Positions 1 to 5,749 of a stretch of DNA of 7,409 nucleotides are shown in pieces. Under the pieces are notes generated by a model, which was not told the DNA's origin, ran no database searches, and saw only the letters and a list, made by a program, of their open reading frames with translations. The DNA comes from an uncultured Methylocystaceae bacterium (GTDB lineage: Bacteria; Pseudomonadota; Alphaproteobacteria; Rhizobiales; Beijerinckiaceae). Numbering within the stretch: position 1 is the first letter of the stretch; each line of letters starts with the position of its first letter. Where the stretch lies: NCBI GenBank assembly GCA_945956975.1, contig CAMFKC010000103.1, positions 1 through 7,409 on the forward strand, given 5' to 3'. The translations under genes and the position numbers were made by a program.

Positions 1-67
1 CGTCGGTCGCGACCTCATAGGGGCCGAGGACGATTTCCCCCGGCCTGTCCGACCGCTCGGCGCGCAT
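1..67 (-). CDS. 5' end of an unidentified gene, third in the ACP/ketoacyl synthase operon (partial)
   Basis: On the minus strand an ATG at 67-65 opens a frame that stays open to the window edge (22 full codons). It begins MRAERSDRPGEIVLGPYEVA. It lies 7 nt after the stop codon of the ketoacyl synthase gene, a spacing typical of a translationally coupled operon, with a weak GAG-type ribosome site in the overlap of stop and gap. The product cannot be identified from so little. The 'G-E-I-V-L-G-P-Y-E-V' stretch resembles the start of MaoC/hotdog-type acyl dehydratases, and a dehydratase would suit the neighbouring ACP and ketoacyl synthase, but this is a guess from context. A second condensing enzyme or an acyltransferase would also fit. 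Confidence 0.5.
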   Translation of the reverse strand, partial: MRAERSDRPGEIVLGPYEVATD

Positions 68-74
68 GGCGATC

Positions 75-1292
75 TCAGTCCGCCGCCTGGACGACGAGCG
101 AGGCGTTCACGCCGCCGAAGGCGAAGGAGTTGGACATGGCCGTGCGGATGGTCATCGGACGCGCCGCATTGGGCACGCAGTCGACCGGGCACTTGGGGTC
201 GGGTTCGAGGAAATTGATGGTCGGGGGCGCGACGCTTTCGCGGATCGCCATGATCGTGCAGACGAGTTCCAGCGCGCCGGCCGCGCCCAATCCATGGCCG
301 TGCACGGGCTTGGTGGAGGAAACGGCGACCTCGCCCAGACGCTCGCCGAAAATGCGGCCCATCGCTTCGGATTCGGTGGGATCGTTGAGCGCGGTGGCGG
401 TGCCGTGGGCGTTCACGTAGGCGATTTCGTCGGGCGACACGCCCGAATCCTGGATCGCTCGCTTCATGGCGAGCGAGGCGCCGTCGGCGTCGGGCCGGAT
501 CGGGTCGCGCGCGTCGGCCGAGGTGCCGTAGCCGAGCAGGCGGCACAGGATCGGCGCGCCGCGGGCGATGGCCGCCTCTTCGGTCTCGAGGATGAACATG
601 GCCGCGCCGTCGCCGATGCTCATGCCGTTACGGCCCTTCGAGAAGGGCCGGCATTTGTCGGGGGTGAGGACGCGCAGCATTTCCCAGGTCATCTGGGTGC
701 CGACAGACAGGCTCGCCTCGGCGCCGCCGACGATGGCGCGCTCGGCCATGCCGGAACGGACCATCTGCATGCCCATGCCGATCGCCTGGCTCGCGGAGGA
801 ACAGGCGCTGGCGACCGCGAAGACCGGCCCGTGCGCGTCGTAGCGGATCGACAGCATCGAGGGACCGGCGCTGGCGATGAGCTTGGGAATGCTCAGCGGC
901 TCGGGCTTCTGGCCCTTGGCGTAGAGATTGAACAGACCGTCGTCGACCGTGCGGATGCCGCCGATGCCGGAGCCGAGAATGACCGCACAATCGGCGCCGC
1001 CCACATTGCTGCGCTCGAGCCCGGCCTCGGCAACGGCCTGATCCGCGGCGACGATGGCGTATTGCGTGAACGGATCGCAGTACATCAGGGTCGGCCGGTC
1101 GATCAGGCTCGCAGCGTCGAAACCCGGCACCTGCGCGCCGATCCGGATGCGTCCGGGATAGTCGCGTGCGAATTCGAGCGGCCGGATGACGCTCGCGCCG
1201 TCGCGGGCGGCGGTCCACAGCGGCTTCCATCCGAGGCCGGCGCCGGAAACGGCGCCCATGCCGGTAATGACGACCCGACGGCCCTCAGCCAT
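75..1292 (-). CDS. Beta-ketoacyl-ACP synthase, FabF (KAS II)-like
   Basis: Encodes a 405-residue condensing enzyme of the thiolase fold, which extends an acyl chain by decarboxylative Claisen condensation of malonyl-ACP with an acyl-enzyme. Length matches FabF (just over 400 residues). The N-terminus carries the family motif VVITGMGAVS (7-16). The Cys-His-His triad is visible: Cys164 in ASACSSAS, His296 in NAHGTAT, and His333 in the STKPVHGHGLGAAG segment, with the conserved Lys328. The C-terminal NSFAFGGVNAS loop (388-398) is also typical. All catalytic residues are present, so it should be active. The residues after the nucleophile (C-S-S-A) are more PKS-like than the usual CTSG of FabF. 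Its ATG directly follows the ACP stop (TGA then ATG), with a purine-rich GAGAAGAG ribosome site inside the ACP end. This pairing suggests it works on that ACP in a dedicated acyl-chain pathway rather than housekeeping fatty acid synthesis (inference). Confidence 0.95.
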   Translation of the reverse strand: MAEGRRVVITGMGAVSGAGLGWKPLWTAARDGASVIRPLEFARDYPGRIRIGAQVPGFDAASLIDRPTLMYCDPFTQYAIVAADQAVAEAGLERSNVGGADCAVILGSGIGGIRTVDDGLFNLYAKGQKPEPLSIPKLIASAGPSMLSIRYDAHGPVFAVASACSSASQAIGMGMQMVRSGMAERAIVGGAEASLSVGTQMTWEMLRVLTPDKCRPFSKGRNGMSIGDGAAMFILETEEAAIARGAPILCRLLGYGTSADARDPIRPDADGASLAMKRAIQDSGVSPDEIAYVNAHGTATALNDPTESEAMGRIFGERLGEVAVSSTKPVHGHGLGAAGALELVCTIMAIRESVAPPTINFLEPDPKCPVDCVPNAARPMTIRTAMSNSFAFGGVNASLVVQAAD

Positions 1293-1559
1293 TCAGCTCT
1301 TCTCTTTCTGAATATGGCCGGCCAGCGCGTCGACGAGATCCTGGACGGTCTTGGCCTCCTGGAAGGCGCCATCCATGGGAATGTAGACGTCGAATTTTTC
1401 CTCGATCGCAGTCAGGATCATGACGATGTCGATCGACTTCAGGTCCAGGCTCTCGATCGTCGCGTCGGGCTTGATCTTGTCGGCCTCGACCATGCCCTCT
1501 TTCGAGATCACGTCAACGATCTGGGCATAGAGCTCGGTGCCTTGAGCCACAGGTTCCAC
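1293..1559 (-). CDS. Small acyl carrier protein, dedicated (non-housekeeping) type
   Basis: A small acidic helical protein of the phosphopantetheine-binding (PP-binding) family that carries acyl intermediates as thioesters in the cytoplasm. With the GTG start at 1559 it has 88 residues, normal for ACP. The likely prosthetic-group serine lies in the motif SLDLKSIDIVMI, at Ser42 in this numbering, at the start of helix II, followed by AIEEKFDVYIP, which is the usual ACP helix II/loop pattern. The classical D-S-L motif is replaced by K-S-I, so this is not a standard AcpP. The start is uncertain: GTG at 1559 has a GGGGG stretch upstream at good spacing; GTG at 1550 gives 85 residues; an ATG at 1616 gives 107 residues but adds a low-complexity Gly/Pro/Lys extension and lacks a clear ribosome site. 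It is the first gene of the minus-strand operon and abuts the ketoacyl synthase, its probable partner. Confidence 0.88.
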   Translation of the reverse strand: MEPVAQGTELYAQIVDVISKEGMVEADKIKPDATIESLDLKSIDIVMILTAIEEKFDVYIPMDGAFQEAKTVQDLVDALAGHIQKEKS

Positions 1560-1626
1560 GGGCGCCCCCGGTTTGGGTTTCGGACCGTCAGACCGCCCCT
1601 CTCGACAGCCAGACATGGAATGAGAG

Positions 1627-1646
1627 CGTCCGGGCGCGCCCGGACG
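1627..1646. repeat. Perfect 20-bp palindrome upstream of the ACP gene
   Basis: The two 10-bp arms (CGTCCGGGCG and CGCCCGGACG) are exact reverse complements with no spacer. It sits 68 bp upstream of the GTG at 1559 and just outside the alternative ATG at 1616. It could be a dimeric operator or the base of a cruciform or RNA hairpin in the ACP leader. GC-rich DNA produces short palindromes often, but a 10-bp perfect arm is unlikely by chance at a given place. Confidence 0.6.
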
Positions 1647-1690
1647 TTTGGCGACCGCCGCCAGGGGCGTTTCGCGCTGGCCTTCGTTAA

Positions 1691-1724
1691 GGCACTCGGG
1701 GCCCAAAATAAAGCCCCCGAAGCC
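1691..1724. repeat. GC-rich stem with A/T-rich loop in the divergent region
   Basis: The left arm GGCACTCGGGGC and the right arm GCCCCCGAAGCC pair through a core of TCGGGG/CCCCGA plus flanking GGC/GCC, with one bulge and a small internal mismatch, around a loop containing AAAATAAA. It could form an RNA hairpin on either strand. There is no T tract after it on either side, so an intrinsic terminator is not supported; a leader hairpin or a chance structure are both possible. Confidence 0.3.
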
Positions 1725-1976
1725 AAACTCGCCCATCAAGAAGGCATCGGACGTTGACGTAGGCGGCTGGAACTGGTCTACAGCGCGGGCTCGGGAGGCG
1801 GCGGCGCGAACAGCGCTGCCGGGGAGCGGACCTGTCCGCAGGCCCCCAATCAGTGAAACAGACGCCGCCTGACCGACGCGGATGCGGTTTGATCTGGAGC
1901 GATTGATCCTGTCAGCGTCAGCACGAAACCACGGGCGTCCCGACCAGTCCCAGAGTTGGAAAACCGAACCTTGTCC

Positions 1977-2774
1977 ATGATCCTGACCGAGCCGTTCGAA
2001 CGGGCTTGGCACCATCGCGAACTGATCCGCGCGGTCGTCCGCCGCGAGCTGAAATCGCGCTTCCGCGACTCCTTCCTCGGCTGGATCTGGGCGATTTTCG
2101 CGCCGCTCGCCATGCTGCTCGCCTATACGGCCATCTTCACCATCGCGACGCCCGCCATCGCGTCGGGCGTGCCGATCTACGATTACGCTGCAGCGAGCTT
2201 CTGCGGCCTCATCCTCTTCAACGTGTTCGCGGAACTGGCGGCGCGCTCCCCGACCCTGCTGCACGAGCACGTCCACTTCATCAAGAAGTCGATCTTCCCC
2301 TCGGAGACGATCGCCTGGACCTCGACGATCCGCGCGGTCGTCTACGGCGGCATCAGCTTCGCGACGCTGCTGGCGGTCCGGCTCTTCACGGTCCACTACA
2401 TTTCCTGGACCGTGGTGTTCGTGCCTCTCATCATCATTCCCTTCATGATGCTGATGCTGGGCTCGGTGTGGTTCCTGATGGCGCTCGGCGCCTTCACGCG
2501 CGACGTCGCCCATCTCATGGTCTCGATCGTGCCACTGCTGATGTTCGCGACGCCGGTGTTCTTCCAGGTCGAGCAGCTGCCCGCGGGCCTGCAGCCCTGG
2601 ATCAAGCTCAACCTCGTCGGCGACTACATCGCCATGCTGCGCGACCTCGTGATCTACGAGCGCTTTCCGAGCCCGTGGATGTATCTCGGCTGTGTCGCGG
2701 CCTCCTACGCCGTCTTCCTGTTCGGCTACCGTTTCTTCAAGGAATACAAGTCGGTGATCGTCGATGTCCTCTGA
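1977..2774 (+). CDS. ABC-2 type polysaccharide export permease (Wzm/KpsM family)
   Basis: Integral inner-membrane subunit of an ABC exporter for capsule, O-antigen or a similar glycan. From the ATG at 1977 it has 265 residues, the usual size for Wzm/KpsM (about 260). Family motifs in order: an amphipathic N-terminal segment followed by RELKSRFRDSFLGWIWAIFA (23-42), where the family shows R(D/E)LK-R-(Y/F)R-S-LG-W; the cytoplasmic FIKKSIFPSE (101-110), matching the K(K/S)-FP motif; a long hydrophobic stretch ending at LGAFTRDV (170-177); and a C-terminal helix near 235-252. About six membrane segments are apparent (roughly 36-58, 68-88, 115-137, 145-172, 178-197, 234-252). An in-frame TTG at 1956 would add seven residues; no strong ribosome site favours either start. 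The last 11 bp overlap the ATPase gene, implying translational coupling. Confidence 0.93.
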   Translation: MILTEPFERAWHHRELIRAVVRRELKSRFRDSFLGWIWAIFAPLAMLLAYTAIFTIATPAIASGVPIYDYAAASFCGLILFNVFAELAARSPTLLHEHVHFIKKSIFPSETIAWTSTIRAVVYGGISFATLLAVRLFTVHYISWTVVFVPLIIIPFMMLMLGSVWFLMALGAFTRDVAHLMVSIVPLLMFATPVFFQVEQLPAGLQPWIKLNLVGDYIAMLRDLVIYERFPSPWMYLGCVAASYAVFLFGYRFFKEYKSVIVDVL

Positions 2775-3546
2775 TTTCGCGATCTCCTGCCGCAATGCCG
2801 GGAAGGCGTTCCAGCTCTACCTGCATCGCAACGACCAGCTGATGCAGGCGCTCTTCGGCTGGGCGAAGACCTTCTACAAGAAACACTGGGTGCTCAAGGA
2901 CATCACCTTCGACATCAAGAAGGGCGAGTGCGTCGGCATCATCGGGCGCAACGGCGCGGGCAAGACGACGCTGCTGCAGATCCTGTGCGGCATCACCCAG
3001 CCGACCACCGGATCGGTGACGATCGACGGGCGCATCGCGCCGATCCTGGCGCTCGGTTCGGGCTTCGACGGCGCACTGACGGGCCGCGAGAACGCAATCA
3101 TCGGCGGCGCGATCCTGGGGCTCAAGCGCAAGGACATCGTCGCCAAGCTCGACCAGATCGCGGAATTCGCCGAGATCGGCATGTTCTTCGACCAGCCGAT
3201 GAAGCTTTATTCAAGCGGCATGGTGGCGCGACTGGCCTTCGCGATCTGCGCGCATGTGGACGCGGACATCCTGATCGTCGACGAGGCGCTGTCGGTCGGC
3301 GACGAGGCCTTCGCGCAGAAATGCGAGAATTTCATCGCGGAATTCTCCAAGCGCGGCACGATCCTCGTCGTTTCGCACGGGCTCGACTACCTGCGAACGC
3401 TGTGCGACCGGGTCATCTGGATCGACGCGGGCGTGGTGCGCGAAGTCGGCCATCCCGACGAGATCATTCCCCGCTACAAGGCGGCCGTCCGCAAGGACGA
3501 CGAGGACGAGGCGAACGCCGTGATCGGCGGGGGGCAGGCGGCCTGA
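2764..3546 (+). CDS. ABC transporter ATPase for polysaccharide export (Wzt/KpsT family, no C-terminal sugar-binding domain)
   Basis: Cytoplasmic nucleotide-binding subunit that powers the permease encoded just upstream (11-bp overlap). In its 260 residues: Walker A GRNGAGKTT (61-69, Lys67), the LGSGFDGALTGREN segment (97-110) typical of the polysaccharide-export ABC group, the signature YSSGM (149-153) that replaces LSGGQ in this group, Walker B ILIVDEAL (169-176, Asp173 and catalytic Glu174), and the switch His205 in VSHG. The N-terminal VLKDITFDIKKGE is the normal strand before Walker A. The protein ends soon after the ATPase domain with a charged tail (KDDEDEA near 244-250). It therefore lacks the carbohydrate-binding C-terminal domain found in Wzt proteins of about 400 residues or more that recognise a capped chain end. 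By family knowledge this suggests KpsT-like or cap-independent export. All catalytic motifs are intact. Confidence 0.96.
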   Translation: MSSDFAISCRNAGKAFQLYLHRNDQLMQALFGWAKTFYKKHWVLKDITFDIKKGECVGIIGRNGAGKTTLLQILCGITQPTTGSVTIDGRIAPILALGSGFDGALTGRENAIIGGAILGLKRKDIVAKLDQIAEFAEIGMFFDQPMKLYSSGMVARLAFAICAHVDADILIVDEALSVGDEAFAQKCENFIAEFSKRGTILVVSHGLDYLRTLCDRVIWIDAGVVREVGHPDEIIPRYKAAVRKDDEDEANAVIGGGQAA

Positions 3547-3553
3547 GCGGTCC

Positions 3554-3604
3554 GCGAGCCCTCAGGCTCGCATTGGGGCAGCGCCGGGCGAGCCTGAAGG
3601 CTCG
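3554..3604. terminator. Paired hairpins between convergent genes, probable bidirectional terminator
   Basis: Between the ATPase stop (3546) and the end of the leftward permease gene (3613) lie two hairpins: GCGAGCC-CTCA-GGCTCGC (3554-3571, 7-bp stem) and CGAGCC-TGAA-GGCTCG (3589-3604, 6-bp stem). The two units are also inverted copies of each other with one mismatch, so they could form one longer stem around an 18-nt loop. The location between convergent stop codons fits a two-way terminator. There is no clear U-run on either strand, so efficiency as an intrinsic terminator is uncertain. Confidence 0.6.
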
Positions 3605-3612
3605 TCGTCCGC

Positions 3613-4764
3613 TTAGGCCCCCGCCAGCGCGGGGATGGCCGACGGCGCCTGCCGCGCATCGCCGACCTGCTGGCGCTGGATCAGCCAAATTCCGCAGACG
3701 ATTTCCGCAAGCGCCAGACCGACGACGAGAATCGCCAGCGCAGGGTTGGCGCGGATCAGCGTCTCCGCCGCCACCAATATGCCGATATGGACCGCAGGCA
3801 GGACCGCGACCGCCGCGCCGCCGGCGGCGGAACGGCGGCCTGTGGCGCTGGCCACCGTCAGGATCAGACCGATGCCGAGCAGCGTGTGAGCGAGCGCCAG
3901 AGCAGGGATGACGAAGCGCTTGACGGCCTCGGACGCCCATTCCGCAAAATTGCGGCGGTCGACCATCGCGTATTTCATATAGGCGAAGAAGTCGCGCATG
4001 CTCAGTTCGAACACGCCCTTCCAGTTGCGCGAGGGAAGCGCCTTGGCGCCCTGCATCGGCAGGGAAATCGCGTATTCATCGAAATCCGAGACGCGCACGC
4101 GGCGGCCGTCGTCCGGGCGGCTCTGGATCTGGCCGTGCGTCAGGATCATCACGACGTTGAAGTCGTTGCGGCGGAATTCCGCGCGGTTCGCGGTGATCGT
4201 CTCCTCGACCTTCTTCTCCGGCGAGCGCTGGCGTATGAAGACGTTGGCGGCGATGTCGGGCGTTTCCCAGCGCTCGAAATAGACGATGCGCCGGCCCTCG
4301 TCGAAGGAATAGAACTGGCCAGGCTCGAGCATCCGGTGGTTGAGCGAGTGCCGGATGACGTTCAGCACGTCATGCATGGCGCCGACATAGCGCGGGGCGA
4401 ACCAGCAGGAGCATAGATAGCCAAGGGCCGTCGCCGCGAGCGCGCAAACGATCGCGGGACGCGCGATCGACCAGGCCGACAGCCGCAGCGAATAGAGCAC
4501 GGCCACCATGCCTTCCGACATCATGCGGGAGAATTCCAGAGCCGCGGCGACGCCGACGGAGATGGGCAGCGCGATGTAGGTGACCGTGGGCAGCGTGCCG
4601 ATGAGCGCGGGACCCAGCAGTCCGCCACGCAGCGCCGCAGGGGGTAGCTGGTGGAACAGGGCGGACAGAACGACCGGGATCGTGAGCGCGACCTGCACGA
4701 CGAGCGTCGTGATCAGCACGCGCTTGCCGAGGTAGAACGAGAGGATCCGCGGCGCCTGTTCCAT
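3613..4764 (-). CDS. LptF/LptG (YjgP/YjgQ) family permease
   Basis: Predicted inner-membrane protein of the LptF/LptG family, whose known members form the LptB2FG transporter that extracts LPS from the inner membrane and passes it to LptC/LptA. Its 383 residues match that size (E. coli LptF is about 366). The topology is typical: three N-terminal membrane helices (about 16-38, 54-76, 100-122), a large periplasmic beta-rich domain (about 125-275), then three C-terminal helices (about 284-306, 314-335, 342-364). The diagnostic stretch MLEPGQFYSFDEGRRIVYFE lies at 145-164, followed by VFIRQR and ETITANRAEF, the strands of the LptF jellyroll. The gene follows a glycosyltransferase gene by 13 nt in the same operon. 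No LptG, LptB or LptC partner is visible here. It may be the organism's LptF or, more likely from this context, a paralogue devoted to the locus glycan or glycolipid. Confidence 0.87.
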   Translation of the reverse strand: MEQAPRILSFYLGKRVLITTLVVQVALTIPVVLSALFHQLPPAALRGGLLGPALIGTLPTVTYIALPISVGVAAALEFSRMMSEGMVAVLYSLRLSAWSIARPAIVCALAATALGYLCSCWFAPRYVGAMHDVLNVIRHSLNHRMLEPGQFYSFDEGRRIVYFERWETPDIAANVFIRQRSPEKKVEETITANRAEFRRNDFNVVMILTHGQIQSRPDDGRRVRVSDFDEYAISLPMQGAKALPSRNWKGVFELSMRDFFAYMKYAMVDRRNFAEWASEAVKRFVIPALALAHTLLGIGLILTVASATGRRSAAGGAAVAVLPAVHIGILVAAETLIRANPALAILVVGLALAEIVCGIWLIQRQQVGDARQAPSAIPALAGA

Positions 4765-4777
4765 CTTTCGCCGTTCG

Positions 4778-5605
4778 CTAGCGCCCGACCTTCGCCCAAG
4801 CGGCTTCGGAATAGTCCCGCCAGGCGTCGTCGAAGGCGAGCTTGCCGGGCGTGCTCTGAAGCCCGGCCCAATGACAGAAGTAGATTTCCTTGCCCTGGAA
4901 ATCCAGCGGCGCGCCGTCCTGGAATGTCACGCCCTTGGCCTTGTAGAAGGTCTCGTGCGAGGCGTTGGGGATGAGGTCCGACATCAGGCGAATCTTCAGG
5001 CCGTTGCGGTGGCAGGTGAAGTTGACCACCGGCTGGGCGAACAGCATGCCGCGCTTGCGGACCTTGTGGAACAGCTTGGCGTCGCGCGCCATCGTTTCCA
5101 CGAACATGTCGAGATTGAGGAACCTGTTCGACGTGACGAAATAGCCGTCGTTGAACAGCAGCGCATCCTTCAGGTCGGGATATTCGTCCTTCTTCTTGTT
5201 GTAGACATATTCGAAGGACGGCGAGGCGACGATGAATTCCGTCTCTCCCTTCTTCAGCAGGCCGAACATCGGCGTGAAGTCGCGGAAGAGGACGATGTCG
5301 ACGTCGATGTAGATGACTTCGTCCAGCGGCAGCGCGAGAGACTGCAGCTTGCGCAGGCGCCGGCGATGTCCGGGAAAGAGCGGATAGAGTTCGGCCGCAA
5401 GCTTGTCGATGCGCCTGTCGACCTCCTCCACCATCGTGACGCCGTAGGCGCGGGCGGCTTTGCGCGTGATGGTCAGGTTATCGTCGTAGGGAATGAGATA
5501 GAGCGGTATATGCGCATCGTGGCGCTTCCAGCTCTCGAGGAAGGGCAAAAGCCAGTCCGCGATCTTATCGTTGGCGACGATCGCCATGCCCCGTTTCGGA
5601 GCCAT
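4778..5605 (-). CDS. Putative GT-A fold glycosyltransferase (GT8-like nucleotide-sugar transferase)
   Basis: Cytoplasmic enzyme likely to add a sugar from a nucleotide-sugar donor. From ATG 5605 it has 275 residues. It opens with KRGMAIVANDKIADWLLPFL, a Rossmann-like first strand and helix. A DxD metal/donor motif occurs in VIYIDVDIVLFRD (Asp101, Asp103), followed by LLFNDGYFVTS (about 150-160), the N-D/A-G motif of GT8-like enzymes, and by FCHWAGLQSTPG near the C-terminus (His245), comparable to the second metal-binding His of that group. The frame stays open upstream to a TTG at 5719, but that extension is Arg/Pro/Gly-rich and looks non-coding; ATG 5587 is another possible start, with GGGG before it. 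The donor and acceptor cannot be read from the sequence. It is the first gene of a two-gene operon with the LptF-like permease, which links it to a membrane-anchored product. Confidence 0.75.
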   Translation of the reverse strand: MAPKRGMAIVANDKIADWLLPFLESWKRHDAHIPLYLIPYDDNLTITRKAARAYGVTMVEEVDRRIDKLAAELYPLFPGHRRRLRKLQSLALPLDEVIYIDVDIVLFRDFTPMFGLLKKGETEFIVASPSFEYVYNKKKDEYPDLKDALLFNDGYFVTSNRFLNLDMFVETMARDAKLFHKVRKRGMLFAQPVVNFTCHRNGLKIRLMSDLIPNASHETFYKAKGVTFQDGAPLDFQGKEIYFCHWAGLQSTPGKLAFDDAWRDYSEAAWAKVGR

Positions 5606-5749
5606 GGCCGCTTGCTCTGGATTCGACAAGAAAAAATCCTTATGAAGGCGCGCCGATCCAAGGCGACCTGGACCCGCGCGCGCGGGCGCCTTGTCCCATA
5701 TCCGGGGCGGCCTAGACAATAGGCCTCGAGACTCCGCCGGAACGACGAA
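5606..5749. promoter_or_regulatory. Divergent intergenic region between the two glycosyltransferase operons
   Basis: This 144-bp gap separates a leftward and a rightward operon, so it should contain promoters for both. An A/T-rich patch (5629-5644, with AAGAAAAAATCC and TTATGA) stands out from the GC-rich surroundings and is the most likely promoter or upstream-element position for the leftward genes, but no good -35/-10 match is visible. An inverted repeat GGCCTA-GACAA-TAGGCC (5709-5725) lies 25 bp before the rightward TTG start and could act as an operator or a leader hairpin. Confidence 0.45.

Larger units (their letters stand above)
1560..1976. promoter_or_regulatory. Divergent intergenic region between the ACP operon and the ABC exporter operon
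   Basis: About 415 bp without a credible gene separates the leftward ACP operon from the rightward exporter operon, so both promoters should lie here. I could not find a convincing -35/-10 pair for either. The region holds a perfect 20-bp palindrome (1627-1646), a GC stem around an A-rich loop (1691-1724), a 14-bp inverted repeat GCGGACCTGTCCGC (1826-1839), and two TTGATC hexamers 14 bp apart (1889-1894 and 1903-1908). The only AT-rich patch is at about 1704-1713. Any of these could be a regulator site, but none matches an operator that I recognise. If the ACP really starts at 1616, the region is correspondingly shorter. Confidence 0.5.

Noticed and set aside
1691..1724. Intrinsic terminator in the divergent region
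   Set aside because: A hairpin can form, but there is no T tract on either strand and no gene ends here, so it is listed only as a repeat.
66..1757. Long plus-strand open frame (563 codons) opposite the ketoacyl synthase and ACP genes
   Set aside because: It is antisense to two genes with intact catalytic motifs, and its translation is Arg/Gly/His/Asp-rich with no recognisable domain, as expected from the complement of GC-rich coding DNA.
1617..2795. Upstream extension of the ACP frame on the minus strand, giving a 500-residue protein
   Set aside because: Only the C-terminal part matches ACP. The rest is His/Asp/Arg-rich, runs antisense through the ABC permease gene, and is a GC-driven open frame.
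2006..2842. Plus-strand open frame overlapping the permease in another frame
   Set aside because: Its translation is Arg/Leu/His/Pro-rich without membrane segments; the overlapping frame is a clear Wzm/KpsM permease.
2928..3911. Arg-rich plus-strand frame across the ATPase and beyond its stop
   Set aside because: It is out of frame with an intact ABC ATPase and runs through the terminator hairpins into the antisense of the LptF-like gene.
3464..3940. Alternative minus-strand frame near the end of the LptF-like gene
   Set aside because: Low-complexity Arg/Gly/Pro translation; the overlapping frame encodes the C-terminal membrane helices of the LptF-like protein.
5606..5719. N-terminal extension of the GT-A glycosyltransferase to a TTG at 5719
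   Set aside because: The added residues are Arg/Pro/Gly/Ala-rich, have no ribosome site, and precede the natural first strand; ATG 5605 or 5587 is more plausible.
4871..5722. Plus-strand frame of 283 codons opposite the GT-A glycosyltransferase
   Set aside because: Antisense to a frame with DxD and other glycosyltransferase motifs; its own translation has no recognisable motif.
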